Source: Prionace glauca (Eukaryota > Chordata > Chondrichthyes > Carcharhiniformes > Carcharhinidae). From it: a stretch of 64,000 nt of DNA. Of the stretch, positions 52,866-64,000 are shown piece after piece (the stretch's first letter is position 1; each line of letters begins with the position of its first letter). The stretch spans positions 13,505,543 to 13,569,542 of the forward strand of contig CM075761.1 of NCBI GenBank assembly GCA_037974335.1. Reading direction: 5' to 3'. The translations under genes were made by a program, and so were the position numbers. The notes under the pieces were generated by a model. The model ran no database searches. It was not told the origin of the DNA and was given only the letters and a program-made list of their open reading frames with translations.

Positions 52866-53423
52866 TTTCAGCCCGAGTGATATATTCCTTCACTCCGCAG
52901 GTAATCTCTGTATTAGCTCTGAGGCAATACATCCATAAACACTTTACCTTATACCCTGTCGATTCACCCCTGGGAAATGGGATTTGCAACATGGAATTTC
53001 ATCAAATGAATAAACACATGACGACATCAGTTCAGGATGTGGAGTAAGTTTATTTCTGAGAATGAGTCGGTGTGTTTCAAAGACTGGGCAGTGCTCATCA
53101 CATCAATTAATCATACAATTAGGGACTGTATTATCGCTCAAAAAAAGTGATGTTATCGCCAGCACGACAGTCGGAATTCTCTTATCCTGCTCACCATTGG
53201 AATTTGAGCAGGAAGGTTGCAGAGAATCTCAAAATGCATTGGCGCTCATGCTAATTTCTGGCTTTTAGATGAGCGTGTCTGGAGTATTTCACCCGGCATC
53301 TATAGATCTGATGTTGGTTTACTGCCATCCTTCACCTGCTGTGAACTTTCAATAATTCAATTCTAAAAGTATCCTGGGAAATAGTCATCATCTTTAACTG
53401 TGGACACCCCAATGCCCACAGCA
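52866..53423 (-). promoter_or_regulatory. Upstream flank of the GPCR gene
   Basis: No transposon signature in 52866-53420. It should contain the promoter for the minus-strand GPCR; I see no unambiguous core element. 53424 begins a SINE. Confidence 0.25.
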
Positions 53424-53725
53424 AGTTGGCACAATGGTTAGCACTACTGCCTCCCAGCGCCAGGGACTGGGGTTCGATTCCTGGTTTGGACCACTGTGTT
53501 TGTGTGGAGTTTGCACGTTCTCCCTATATCTGTGCGGGTTTCTTCAGGCTGCTCAGGTTTCTTCCCACAGTCCAAGGATATGCAGAACAGGTCGATTGGC
53601 CATGCTAAACTATCCCTAGTGTCGGGGGAACACGGGGTTATGGAGCTAGGGCCTGGGTGGGATTGTGGTCAATCCAGACTCAAGGAGGTGAATGGCCTCC
53701 CTTCACACTGTAGGAATCTATTATT
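53424..53725 (+). mobile_element. tRNA-derived SINE
   Basis: GTTGGCACAATGGTTAGCAC, GGGTTCGATTCCTGGTTTGG, GTTTCTTCAGGCTGCTCAGG, tail GAATGGCCTCCCTTCACACT, GGAATCTATTATTC. Confidence 0.85.
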
Positions 53726-53759
53726 CTTTGATTTATCTATTCAGGATTGAAATTTGTGA

Positions 53760-56175
53760 ATCCTCATTGCATAATTCAAATAATAAATTACCTGAACTAA
53801 AACTACAGCACAAGGTGATTGAATATCTGAATATAATCCAACACAATATGATCTCATATCTCAATCTAATATAACACATTGTGATCCCACATCTCAATCT
53901 AATATAAAGAACAAAGAACAAAGAACAACACAGCACGGGAAACAGGCCCTTCGGCCCAACGAGCCCGCGCCGCCGTCCCATTGTCTCAGTGACCTATTCA
54001 TGATTTTAGTCTATGCCTAATGTGTGAGGATCGGGGAGGTCCAATATAGGGACAATTTGTTACCCAATCAATCAGCCTAAAAGCACATTTTTGGGATGTA
54101 GGAGGAAACCGGAGCACCCGGAGGAAACCCACGCAACCATGGGGAGAACGCGCAAACTCCCACGGACACAGGCCCAAATCCATGTATCCGCACAGCAACA
54201 GAGATAGCCGCTTAGCTGTCATGATGCCCTCGAGATGGTCCAGTTTACACATACCAACGACATGAAGCAGTAGGCAACTCCCGAAGCAATATCCAAGAGC
54301 AGCCCACCACAACCTGCCGCCCGCATGCCCCTTGCTGGACTTAAATGCCTGTGGATAAAAATTTCATTATTAAAAGACTCTATATCCCTGAGGCTAAAAC
54401 TGACCCCAAGCCTACAATGCTTAGTAAGGCCGGCTATATCCCCCTCTATGTAGACCGCTCATGTGGCTGTCCAAGTGACTCTTGAACAACCCTAGCGTGC
54501 CTGCTTCCACCACCTTACTCGGCAGTGCATTCCACATCCCCACTACCCTTTGTGTGAAAAACTGCCCTCTAATATTAGTCTTATATCTAGCCCCCCTCAC
54601 CCTAAGCCCGTGACCCCTCGTTCTATCCATTTCTAATAGTGGAAAAAGCTTATCACCATCTACGCTATCTGTCCCCTTCATAATCTTATAAACCTCTATT
54701 AGATCCCCCCTCAGCCGACGTCTCTCAAGGGAAAACAGCCCAAGTGCGTTCAATCTTTCCTCGTAAGACAGCCCTTCCATACCAGGCAACATCCTGGTAA
54801 ATCTCCTCTGCACTCTCTCCAGGATCTCTACATCCTTCCGGTAGTACGGCGACCAGAACTGGACGCAGTACTCCAGGTGAGGCCTAACCAACGTTCTATA
54901 CAACTGCAACATCAGACTCCTACTCTTATATTCTATACCCCTTCGTATGAAGGCTAACATGCCATACGCTTTCCTCATCACATTCTGCACCTGCACCGAC
55001 ACCTTCAGGGACTTGTGTACCTGCACCCCCAGGTCTCTCTGCGTATCTATACTCCGGATAGTTCTACCTTTTATCATATAACTCCCCTCCACATTATTCC
55101 GGCCAAAGTGCATCACCTTGCATTTCTCCGGATTAAATTCCATTTGCCATCTATCTGCCCAATCTACCGGCCTGTCTATGTCCTGTGGCATTGCCAGGCA
55201 CTGCTCCTCAGTACCCGCCAATCCAACCATCTTAGTGTCATCAGCAAATTTGCTGATCACACCACCTACCCCCTCTTCCAAGTCATTAATATATACTACA
55301 AATAGTAGAGGTCCTAGTACCGAGCCCTGCGGCACCCCACTGGTGACAGACCTCCAATTGGAAAAGGAGCCCTCCACTACTACCCGCTGTCTCCTCCTCC
55401 CAAGCCAGTTCTCCACCCATCTACATACCTGGCCTTGTATCCCATGAGCCTTCACCTTTTCTATCAGCCTACCGTGAGGGAATTTGTCAAACGCCTTACT
55501 GAAATCCATATAGACGACATCAACGGCTTGTCCTCCGTCAACCGTTTTTGTCACCTCTTCAAAAAATTCCAATAGATTCGTAAGGCACGACCTCCCTGTA
55601 ACGAAGCCATGCTGCGTATCCCTGATCAGATTGCAGCGCTCCAGATGCTCATACATCCTATCCTTGAGGATCCTCTCCATTATCTTGCCTATTACTGCTC
55701 AATCTAATATAACACAGTATGATCCCACATCTCAATCTAATATAACACAATATGATTCCACATCTCAATCTAACATAAGAGAATATTATTCCACATCACA
55801 ATCCAATACAACTACACAGAATGTTCCCACATCTCAATCTAATATAACACAATATGATTCCACATCTCAATCTAATATAAGACAATATTATTCCACATCA
55901 CAATCCAATACAACTACACAGAATGTTCCCACATCTCAATCTAATACAACACAATGTAATTCCACATCTCAGAATAGAAAAAAAGCTCAACATGGTTCCA
56001 CATCTCAATCCAACACAACACAATATGAACCCTCATCTCATTCTAATACAATACAATACGGTTCCAAATCTCAATCTAATACAACACAATCTGATTCCAC
56101 ATCTCAATCTAATAGAATTCAGTGTAATTCCACATCTGAACCTAATACAACATATCATGTTTCCACATCTTAATT
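53760..56175 (+). repeat. 33-bp minisatellite, split by CR1-D
   Basis: The unit is about ACATCTCAATCTAATATAAC then ACAATATGATTCC. Degenerate units lie at 53815-53904 and about fifteen at 55696-56172. Because 33 is a multiple of three, the plus strand stays open and would encode an 11-residue period (TSQSNITQYDS). No start codon or splice context supports translation. Confidence 0.9.
53905..55695 (-). mobile_element. CR1-D LINE, 1.8 kb, 419-codon open RT region and full 3' UTR
   Basis: Open from MERILKDRMYEHLERCNLIR to GGYSRPY stop (55680-54421): [74 protein letters not shown] (catalytic FADD), [56 protein letters not shown]. The ~500-bp UTR shares the GTGGGTTTCCTCCGGGTGCT core with the SINE and ends in (GTTCTTT)n. 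5'-truncated: no endonuclease. It is the least damaged LINE in the window. Confidence 0.93.
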
Positions 56176-57034
56176 TAATAAAGCAACATGATCAGTTTAA
56201 ACAATTCTAACCACGAAAACACCTCAGACACTTCAATCTCTCTGAATGATTACAGACAGAGTAAGAGGCGTGCAGATTTTGAAGGGGACTTCAGTCTGAG
56301 ACAGACGGAGGCCGAGAAGTGGTCTAACTCCTTTAGTTACTTAGTCAATGTCTGATAAGCAACTCTGATTTATTCCAATCGTAAGGGCAAAACTAGCATA
56401 GCGGATTCGGTTCAGAGTCGATGAGGTGGAGGCTGAGCTGCAGACACTGCGAGCCGCCAGACAGGCGTGCAAAGCACGTGGATTCTTCACACCAAAAAAC
56501 AGTCAGACGTCTTAGGCGGGGTCTACTGGTTTGGTCAGTTGTCCCAGACAGGAGTGAATGACTGTAATTGAGCCAGACAAGGAGACTCGGGTGGCTGGAG
56601 AGCGGGAGATTCTGTCTGTGCAGGACCTCAACATTAATAATTTCTGGATTATTGACTGGTCCCCTGTAAAGTGACACAGGACCAATGAGATCAGAGATGA
56701 GTGCTTGCCTCAAAGACTGTTGTGGGAGTAGCGTCTGTACTATTGAGACAGTCTATACCCAAACAGTGGTCGGGCTAGTGAACTTGCAAGCAGCATAATT
56801 TGGGGGTAAGAACAGGTTCGCCACTAAATGTGAGGGCTCACATTTGGGGAGATGTGAAGTTATCAAAGAGCAAAGACAAGTCAAAATGGAAAGGTGTTAT
56901 TACAAGGAATGATATACTCAATGTTCACAATGGGATAGAGAAAGCAAATCTAACAGGACATCAACAGATCGGAATACACATCATAATCAACTGTGTTAAA
57001 GATCAGTAAGTGAATAAAACGTTTTAAATGTTTA
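56176..57034. other. No recognised gene
   Basis: Mixed sequence without LINE or SINE signatures. Short open frames have no support from splice sites or homology known to me. Confidence 0.3.
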
Positions 57035-57315
57035 ATTAATTGTCACAAGTAGGCTTACAGTAACGCCGCAAGGAAGTTACTGTGAAATTCCCCTCGTCGC
57101 CACACTCTGACGCCTGTTCAGGTAAAATGAGGGAGAATTCAGCATGACCACGCCGTTTGGATTATGAGATGAAACAGGAGACCCCGGAGGAAACCCACGC
57201 AGACACGGGGACATCATGCCAACTCTGTACAGACAGTGACCCAAGCCGGGAATTGAACGCGGGTCCCTGGCGCTGTGAGGCAGCAGTGATCAAACACTGT
57301 GCCATCCTAGGGCCC
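57035..57315 (-). mobile_element. tRNA-derived SINE with variant tail
   Basis: TAATTGTCACAAGTAGGCTT, AGGAAGTTACTGTGAAATTC, body complement, GAATTGAACGCGGGTCCCTG, AAACACTGTGCCATCC. Confidence 0.85.
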
Positions 57316-57339
57316 ACAGAACCCCCAAAACAAAACAGA

Positions 57340-58190
57340 AGGACTGAGAACGCAGATTGAAATCAATAAGCACAATTTCATGGAACTGACAGAGACATGG
57401 TTAGAGGAAATCATCGATTAGCAGCGGGATATAGAAGGTTACAGTCCATTCCGGAAAGGTAAGAAGCTAGGAATAGATGCAGTCGTGGCTGTGTTGGCTA
57501 ATGATGGATTCGAACAATACTGAGGGAGCTCTGAGCGGCCTGTTCTCCACATGGGTGGTGGTGCATGGATGGAATGCCAGCGGAAGTTGTTGAGGCAGGT
57601 ACAAATCTACATTCATCAAAAAAAACATTTGGCTATGTGCGTGGGTGGCCAAGAGTTGGAGAACTCGATGGCTTTATGACTCGTTGAGTCTAAGTTCAGG
57701 AAATCGAAATGTTGGGAAGGTATTGGGCAGAGACAAGAAAAGGTAAAAAATAAAAAAAATCATCTGTGGGATTGGTGTACAGGACCCTAAACATGAACCA
57801 CATGGCAAAGTGGAGCATGAAGCAGAAAATATATAGTTGGAGTTTGTCAGAAAGGTTCAGCGATTAACATGGGATATTTTAATTTATATTTTGATTGGAA
57901 AATTCAAATGGACGAAGATAACATTAAATAAGAGTTCATAGAATATTCTCTGGATAATATCTGGTGAACAGAATTTTTGGTTAACCAACAAAAAGGGAGT
58001 TTTATTTGGCCTGATGTTGGACAACAAAATTTCAGTAATTACTGATCTCAAAGTGAAGCCCTTCCATCTGTGGTTAACTAGACAGTTTAGAGGCTCTACT
58101 AGAGTTAAGGAAACATTATCTAACAGTGCAAAAACAGAAGGCATTTCAGGACAGTGTACGCAACATAAGGAACAGGAAAAGATGTCTGAC
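57340..58190 (+). mobile_element. Old CR1 endonuclease-to-RT linker region
   Basis: CTGACAGAGACATGGTTAGA ('LTETWL'), GGTTACAGTCCATTCCGGAA ('GYSPFRK') and GGGATATTTTAATTTATATT ('GDFNLYIDW'), in the order of a CR1 apurinic-type endonuclease domain. Heavily decayed. The only endonuclease-region trace in the window. Confidence 0.55.
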
Positions 58191-59495
58191 AGTTACCTGA
58201 GGAGAGATCTTGCCTGCAGAAGGCACAGAATGGTTGTGGATGGGTCTTTTTCGGAATGGAGGTCAGTCACCAGTCGGGTGCCCCAGGGATCTGTTCTGGG
58301 ACCCTTGCTGTTTGTCATTTTCATAAATGACCTGGATGAGGAAGTGGAGGGATGGGTTAGTAAGTTCGCCGATGACACGAAGGTCGGCGGTGTTGTGGAT
58401 GGTCTGGAAGGATGTCAGAAGTTGCAGCGGGACACAGATAGGATGCAGGAATGGGCGGAGAAGTGGCAGATGGACTTCAACGCGGATAAATGTGTAGTGG
58501 TCCATTTTGGCAGGACCAATGGGATGCAGGAGTACAATATCAAGGGTGGGAGTCTTAGCAGTGTTGAAGAGCAGAAGGATCTCGGGGTCCGGGTCCATAG
58601 GACTCTGAAATCGGCCTCGCAGGTGGAGGATGTGGTCAAGAAGGCGTATGGTGTACTGGCCTTCATTAATCGAGGGATTGAGTTTCGGAGTCGGGAGGTA
58701 ATGCTGCAACTTTATAAGACCTTTGTCAAACCCCCCTTGGAGTACTGTGCGCATTTCTGGTCACCTCTCTACAGGAAGGATGTGGAAGCTATTGAGAGGG
58801 TGCAGAGGAGATTTACAAGGATGTTGCCTAGATTGGGAGGCATGCCTTATGAAGATAAGAACATAAGAAATAAGAGCAGGAGTAGGCCATCTGGCCCTTC
58901 GAGCCTGCCCCGCCATTCAATAAGATCATGGCTGATCTGTCGTGGCTCAGTTCCACATTCCGTCCCTCTCCCCATAACCCTTAATTCCCTCTCTTATCAA
59001 AAACCCATCAACCCGCTTCTTAAAAATATTTAGCGAGGCAGCCTTCACCACTTCAACGGGCAGAGAATTCCAGAGATTCACTACCCTTTGAGTGAAGAAG
59101 TTCCTCCTCAACTCCATTCTAAACCGCCCCCCCCTTTATCTTGAGGCTGTGCCCCCTAGTCCTACTGTCTTTTTTGAGCGGGAAGAGTCTCTCCACCTCT
59201 ATCCTATCCATCCCATTCATCATCTTATACGTCTCAATGAGATCTCCCCTCATTCTTCTAAACTCCAACGAGTACAAGCCTAGTTCATTCAGCCTCTCCT
59301 CATAGCTCAACCCCCTCAACTCCAGTATAACTACTGTGCAAAGATAGGTTGAGGGAGCTGGAACTCTTCTCCCTGGAGAGACGAAGGTTGAGAGGCGACC
59401 TGATAGAGGTTTATAAGATGTTGAGAGGAATAGATAGGGTGCATTCTCAGGGGCTATTTCCCAGGGCTGAAATGGTCGCTACGAGAGGACACAGG
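58191..59495 (+). mobile_element. CR1-B LINE split by CR1-A
   Basis: [97 protein letters not shown], up to GGMPYED at 58855. It resumes at 59337 with RLRELELFSLERRRLRGDLI and stops near 59495 at a SINE. The RT frame is open across the catalytic site. Confidence 0.92.
58857..59336 (-). mobile_element. CR1-A LINE 3' end nested in CR1-B
   Basis: AAGAACATAAGAAATAAGAG to CAACTCCAGTATAACTACTG. Minus-strand RGLSYEERLNELGLYSLEFR, YKMMNGMDRIEVERLFPLKK, with a frame break in the polyproline/G-run (59128-59135). AAGATA occurs on both sides and may be the target-site duplication. Confidence 0.9.
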
Positions 59496-59496
59496 G

Positions 59497-59815
59497 TGAC
59501 CTTGCGAGTCACAGTGTTTAGCACTGCTGCCTCACAGAGCCAGAGAACTAGTTTTTTTTTAATTGTGTCACTATCTGCGTATAGCCTGCACGTTCTCCAC
59601 GTGTCTGCTTGGGTTTACTCCGGGTGCTCCGGTTTCCCCCCAAAGCCCAAAAGATGTGCAGTTTAGGTGAATTGGCCATGCTAAATTCTCTCTAAGTGTA
59701 GTCGAACAGGCGCCAGAATGTGGCGACATGCGGATTTTCAGAGTAACTCCATTGCAGTGTGAATGCAGCCTACTTGTGACTAATACAGAAACAAGTAAAC
59801 TTTCCCTTTCCTCCA
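59497..59815 (+). mobile_element. tRNA-derived SINE with variant tail
   Basis: AGTCACAGTGTTTAGCACTG, CTCCGGGTGCTCCGGTTTCC, GTGCAGTTTAGGTGAATTGG, then CGGATTTTCAGAGTAACTCC and CTACTTGTGACTAATACAGA. It truncates the CR1-B copy. 59816-60107 is unassigned. Confidence 0.85.
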
Positions 59816-60107
59816 CAGTTTGAATTAGTCTGAAGCTGTGAGGTGTTGTCTTTGTGGGTGAGATGTGGGTGGGCTACTGAACTGTAAACAGGAAACACTG
59901 AGACAAAATAATTTTCCAGTTCTTAACCACTGCAGGTAGCCTCTGCAAAACGTGCATTCCCCACGTAGTTTTCTGGCCCTCGGGTGCCGGGTACAGAGTT
60001 ACCCGAGAGAAAAGCTGGGATATGTAGAACACCAAAAAGACACGTGTCCCCAGGTGCCCGAGGCACCTCCATTAAGATTTGGGTCATCCTCACTCAGAAT
60101 GCTAAGA

Positions 60108-60210
60108 TAGAACATATAGAACATCGAACATTACAGCGCAGAACAGGCCCTTCGGCCCACGATGTTGCGCCGACCAGTTAAAAAACAATGACGCTGTAAC
60201 CTAAACCAAA
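60108..60210 (-). mobile_element. CR1-C 3' end scrap
   Basis: TAGAACATATAGAACATCGA, CGGCCCACGATGTTGCGCCG, ending after ACCTAAACC. Confidence 0.8.
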
Positions 60211-60796
60211 CACATCAGAGGTTCTTTACTCGGAGGGTAGTAAGGGCGTGGAATGCCCTGCCTGCAGCAGTTGTGGACTCACCAACTTTAAGGGCGTTCA
60301 AATGGTCAGTGGATGGGCATATGACTTAGACTTAGACTTAGAACCCTACAGTGCAGAAACAGGCCCTTCGGCCCATCGAGTCTGCACCGAACACAATCCC
60401 ACCCAGACCCTATCCCCATATCCCTACACATTTACCTGCTAATCCCTCTAACCTACACATCCCAGGACACTAAGGGACAATTTTTAGCATAGCCAATGAA
60501 CCTAACCCGCACATCTTTGGACTGTGGGAGGAAACCGGAGCACCCGGAGAAAACCCACGCAGACACGAGGAGAATGTGCAAACTCCACACAGGCAGTGAC
60601 CCGAGCCGGGAATCGAACCCAGGACCCCGGAGCTGTGAAGCAGCAGTGCTAACCCACTGTGCTACCGTGCCGCCCATACCGTTATGGATAACATTGGAAT
60701 AGTTTAGGTTAGAGGGACATTAGATTGGTTCCACTGGTCGGCACAACATCGAGGGACAAAGGGCCTGTACTGGGCTGGAATGTTCTATGTTCTAAC
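60211..60796 (+). mobile_element. CR1-G 3' end split by a SINE
   Basis: 60211-60325: AGGTTCTTTACTCGGAGGGT, GGAATGCCCTGCCTGCAGCA. It resumes at 60677 with TTATGGATAACATTGGAATA and GGTTCCACTGGTCGGCACAA, ending TTCTATGTTCT. Confidence 0.8.
60326..60676 (-). mobile_element. tRNA-derived SINE, full length, nested in CR1-G
   Basis: GACTTAGACTTAGAACCCTA (short GACTTA repeat at the tail) through to GTGCTACCGTGCCGCCC. A very young copy, nearly identical to 24104-24443 and 37921-38273. Confidence 0.92.
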
Positions 60797-61330
60797 GATG
60801 CCTTGCTAACCAAGGTTTTACATAACTGATGAGTCGAGTTTCAGATTTTGCACCGGAATCTGATGCCACCAGAGGTGAAACGCAGTTCCATCTCTCCCTT
60901 CTCTCCACATCATTGTTCTAGTTATTCAATCCTGACAAGATTCAACACCCAGATATTTCCTCTTTCCGCTTTGTTATCATAGAACGTCCACATTCTGAGT
61001 TACAGTTATGCCATATATGGAAGAGGAAACAAGGACAGGTTTGGGAGGAGATCAAATGGAGCGGACCGGATTGGGATAGCATGTGAACAGTGGGATGCGT
61101 TTTGGGCCGAATGGCATATTTATTTCTTTTGTGCTCTTTGCGATTTCATTTGATGTAATACTAAATTTTCCCTCAGTGTTCAATAAACAGGCGTTGGAGC
61201 GTGGTGACAAGGGATTTTCACAATACCTTCATTGCTGTGTTAATATACGCCTAAAAAAGACAAAGATACAAAGAGAAGTGCAACACAGGGACAGGTCCAT
61301 CGGCTCTGTTATCCTGCACCGAGCATGATA
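60797..61330. other. Nothing recognised, except a SINE-tail-like end
   Basis: 61190-61300 resembles a decayed SINE variant tail (GGGATTTTCACAATACCTTC). The rest is unassigned. Confidence 0.3.
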
Positions 61331-62054
61331 GAACATAGAACATTACAGCACAAACAGGCCCTTCGGCCCACGAGTTGCGCCGATCACATCAACCCCACCA
61401 ATCTCTAGACCTATCTATAACCCCCAATCCCATTAAACCCCATATACTCATCCAGAAGTCTTTTAAAAGACCCCAGCGAGTTCGCCTCCACCACCGACGA
61501 CGGCAGCCGATTCCATTCACTCACCACCCTCTGAGTGAAAAACTTACCCCTAACATCACCTCTGTACTTCCCTCCCCGCACCTTAAATCTGTGTCCTCTC
61601 GTAGCGACCATTTCAACCCGGGGAAATAGCCTCTGAGAGTCCACCCTATCTATTCCTCTCAACATTTTATAAACTTCTATCAGGTCGCCTCTCAACCTTC
61701 GCCTCTCCAGGGAAAAGAGTCCCAGCTCCTTCAACCTATCTTCATAAGGCATGCCTCCCAGTCTAGGCAACATCCTTGTAAATCTCCTCTGCACCCTTTC
61801 AATAGCTTCTACGTCTTTCCTATAGTGAGGCGACCAGAACTGCGCACAGTACTCCAAATGAGGCCTGACAAGGGTCTTGTAAAGTTGCAGCATTACCTCC
61901 CGACTCCTAAACTCAATCCCTCGATTAATGAAGGCCAATACACCATACGCCTTCTTGACCACCTCCTCCACCTGCGAGGCCGATTTAAGAGTCCTGTGGA
62001 CCCGGACCCCGAGATCCTTCTGCTCTTCAACGCTACTAAGACCCTGCCCTTGAT
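61331..62054 (-). mobile_element. CR1-B LINE, 5'-truncated
   Basis: ATAGAACATAGAACATTACA and a minus-strand frame open for 186 codons from VVKKAYGVLAFINRGIEFRS to GGYR. Its truncated 5' end meets a plus-strand CR1-B copy directly at 62055. Confidence 0.92.
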
Positions 62055-62295
62055 GTTAGGGGTAAGTTTTTCACTCAGAGGGTGGTGAGTGAATGGAATC
62101 GGCTGCAGTCTGTGGTGGTGGAGGCAAACTCGCTGGGGTATTTTAAAAGACTTCTGGATGAGTATATGGGGTTTAATGGGATTGGGGGTTATAGATAGGT
62201 CTATAGATTGGCAGGTGCTGATGTGATCGGCGCAACTCGAGGGCCGAAGGGCCTGTTTGTGCTGTAGTGTTCTATTGTTCTATGTTCTATGTTGA
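62055..62295 (+). mobile_element. CR1-B LINE, 3' end
   Basis: TGTTAGGGGTAAGTTTTTCA, GAATGGAATCGGCTGCAGTC, UTR GGGCCGAAGGGCCTGTTTGT, TTCTATTGTTCTATG. It adjoins the opposite-strand copy head-to-head. Confidence 0.9.
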
Positions 62296-62547
62296 CACGA
62301 GCATGTGCCATGGGAGTGTCTGTCGATGCAGAACTGTACAGTGTTTGAGTCAGGAACCAGAACGCAAAAGCTGAGTCGAGGGAGAACGCAGACCAGGAGC
62401 ATGAACCAGTGTACGATTTTCCTGAATGTGATTCACTAATCAGAGTGGGAAAAATCTTCGGTGCACAATCTACCTTGATTATCTGAGGATTTATTGAACC
62501 TGTTGTGAGTCAGCAGCTGGTGTGCCTCTGAAACTGGTGTGAGTCTG

Positions 62548-62690
62548 AACATAGAACATAGAACATTAAAGCACAAATAGGCCCTTCGGCCCTTGAGTTG
62601 CGCCGATCACATCAACCCCACCAATCTATAGACCTATCTGATGTGAGGCTACACCTAATAGTTTCTGTAATGTTCTATGTTCCAAATGTA
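62548..62690 (-). mobile_element. CR1-B tail scraps
   Basis: 62548-62640 is antisense (ACATAGAACATAGAACATTA, GGCCCTTGAGTTGCGCCGAT). 62660-62690 is a plus-strand tail (CTGTAATGTTCTATGTTCC). 62296-62547 is unassigned. Confidence 0.75.
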
Positions 62691-62695
62691 AATGT

Positions 62696-63385
62696 TTCCC
62701 CACTCACTCGAGTTGTCCAAATCATAGGAAAGGATTTTGCATTCTCCTCATAGTCAATCCTCCCGCACAATTTGATGTTATCTGTAGATTTGCAGATATT
62801 ACATTTAGCTCCAGCATTAATATCAATATTGTGAAAAAAAAATAGGGGATCTAGAATTGATCCCTCCACTACTCCAGAAATCAATGCCTATCATTTCTTA
62901 AAATACCATTTATTCCAATGCTAGATTTCCGGTTTTCCGGATCTGACATCCGGTTTTCTACGCATCTCATCCACCAATTCCAGCATGCTCTCTAATTTTA
63001 CAGGCTAATCTCTTATGTGGGACTCTGTGGTAAGGATTTTTTAAGCATCCATTGCCTCCCCCTCATCAACTTTCCCAGTTGCATCTCAGATGAATTCAAG
63101 TAGATGTGTCAGGCACGATTTTCCTTTCCAAAATTCACCTTGGTATTAACCAATTATATCGCTATAAAATATTTGACAATATTTGATAAAACTTTCTTCA
63201 TTACAGGTATCTAGTTTATTCATCTATAATTCCCGGCTTTCTCCCTTCCTTCCACTGTAAATAGTAGGGTTCGATGAGCTACACCCCAATGTGTAGGGAC
63301 AGTTTTAGTGTCCATGGGATTTTGGAAGATGGCCAACTATTTCTATGGTGACTTCCTAAAATTCTCTGTGACGTAGATTATCAGA
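62696..63385 (-). mobile_element. Very old CR1 RT region
   Basis: The minus strand has 'GVVEGSILDPLFFFHNIDINAGAKCNICKSTDNIKLCGRID', a decayed 'GVPQGSILGPLLFxxYINDL...FADDTKL' region, and further on 'CLTHLLEFI' and 'SYRPI' remnants. Much older than CR1-A to CR1-G. Confidence 0.6.
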
Positions 63386-63389
63386 CCTA

Positions 63390-63585
63390 CATAGAACCAT
63401 AGAACCCTACAGTGCAGAAGCAGGCCCTTCGGCCCATCGAGTCTGCACCGAACACAATCCCACCCAGATCCTATCCCCATATCCCTACACATTTTACCTG
63501 CTAATCCCTCTAACCTACACATCCCAGGATACTAAGGGGCAATTTTAGCATAGCCAATGAACCTAACCTGCACATCTTTGGGGAT
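63390..63585 (-). mobile_element. SINE 3' part
   Basis: ATAGAACCCTACAGTGCAGA, GCCCTTCGGCCCATCGAGTC, CCTGCACATCTTTGGG. 5'-truncated. Confidence 0.85.
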
Positions 63586-63599
63586 TACTGGTCTCCAAT

Positions 63600-64000
63600 C
63601 CCATCACTTTCAAAGAACAGATAAAAACCGCCCGGGAAACAGAGCCTTCGACCCAACGAGCTCACGCCGCCAGTTTACCATTACCGGTCCCCCCTCCACC
63701 CATGACCCTTATCTATGCTTATGCCATTCCACATTGAGGGAAAACTAATTTAGCGACAATTTATTACTGCCAATCAGCCTAACAGCACATCTTTGGGGTG
63801 TGGGAGGAAACCGGAGCACCCGGAGAAAACCCACGCAGGCACGGGGAGAATGTGCAAACTCCCCACACACACCGGCCCAAATCCATGTGTCTGCACAGCA
63901 ATCAGTGATAGTCACTGAGCTGTCGTCTTGCCCAGTATCTGGTCCAGTTTAGGCACACACTAACGACATGAAGCACTCGGTTATTCTCGAACATTCAAGA
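63600..64000 (-). mobile_element. CR1-D 3' UTR copy, running off the window
   Basis: The tail is decayed (AAGAACAGATAAAAACCGCC). It continues with CGGGAAACAGAGCCTTCGAC, GGAGGAAACCGGAGCACCCG, AATCAGTGATAGTCACTGAG and ACGACATGAAGCACTCGGTT. Confidence 0.8.

Noticed and set aside
55690-56173. 180-codon frame with 11-residue repeats as a possible secreted repeat protein
   Set aside because: The frame is a by-product of a 33-bp minisatellite and starts inside a CR1 LINE. No leader or splice support.

Overview
The window is vertebrate nuclear DNA, most likely from a cartilaginous fish (shark or ray). It has widely spaced short exons. Most of the rest is CR1-clade LINE copies, L2-like LINE copies and a tRNA-derived SINE of the type I associate with elasmobranchs (HE1-like). 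It also has one GPCR of the GPR139-like type and antigen-receptor-like immunoglobulin exons. The species and all family names come from recognition of sequence, not from a search. The labels CR1-A, -B, -C, -D, -G and repeats X and Y are mine, used only to keep subfamilies apart.

Host genes. (1) The left edge holds the 3' half of a plus-strand immunoglobulin-superfamily receptor (transmembrane exon 799-918, tail exons 1062-1120 and 4681-4725); its ectodomain lies outside the window. (2) A complete paralogue lies at 33342-46537 on the same strand. It has six exons in perfect phase (leader, germline-joined VJ domain, C1 domain, stalk/transmembrane, two tail exons), giving 303 residues. The last exon carries T-x-Y-x-x-L, an ITSM/ITIM-like motif. 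The left paralogue has an arginine inside the transmembrane segment where the right one has leucine, which suggests an activating/inhibitory or adaptor-coupled/uncoupled pair. (3) Two short exons at 19590-19639 and 19743-19820 look like the orphan tail of another such receptor. (4) A minus-strand GPR139-like receptor, two exons (52799-52865 and 48137-49050, 326 residues), converges on gene 2.

Everything else is repeats. CR1 copies are nearly all 5'-truncated and end in short tandem tails (TTATGTTC, TTCTATG or GTTCTTT types). The largest are at 2026-3531, 10661-12490, 24700-25735, 40757-42106, 53905-55695 and 58191-59495. L2-like LINE tails carry tandem units of about 96 bp. The SINE is present some twenty times. 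In four copies its 3' body has expanded into an array of about 54-bp units (23680-24612, 25885-27472, 31276-31700, 36756-37790). A 33-bp minisatellite (53760-56175) is split by a CR1-D insertion, a 134-bp perfect inverted repeat lies at 9082-9371, and a (TCTA)n tract of about 220 bp lies at 22059-22280.

The most interesting content is the non-rearranging VJ-C1 receptor pair: its antigen-receptor-like domain order is fixed in the germline and linked to a tyrosine signalling tail.
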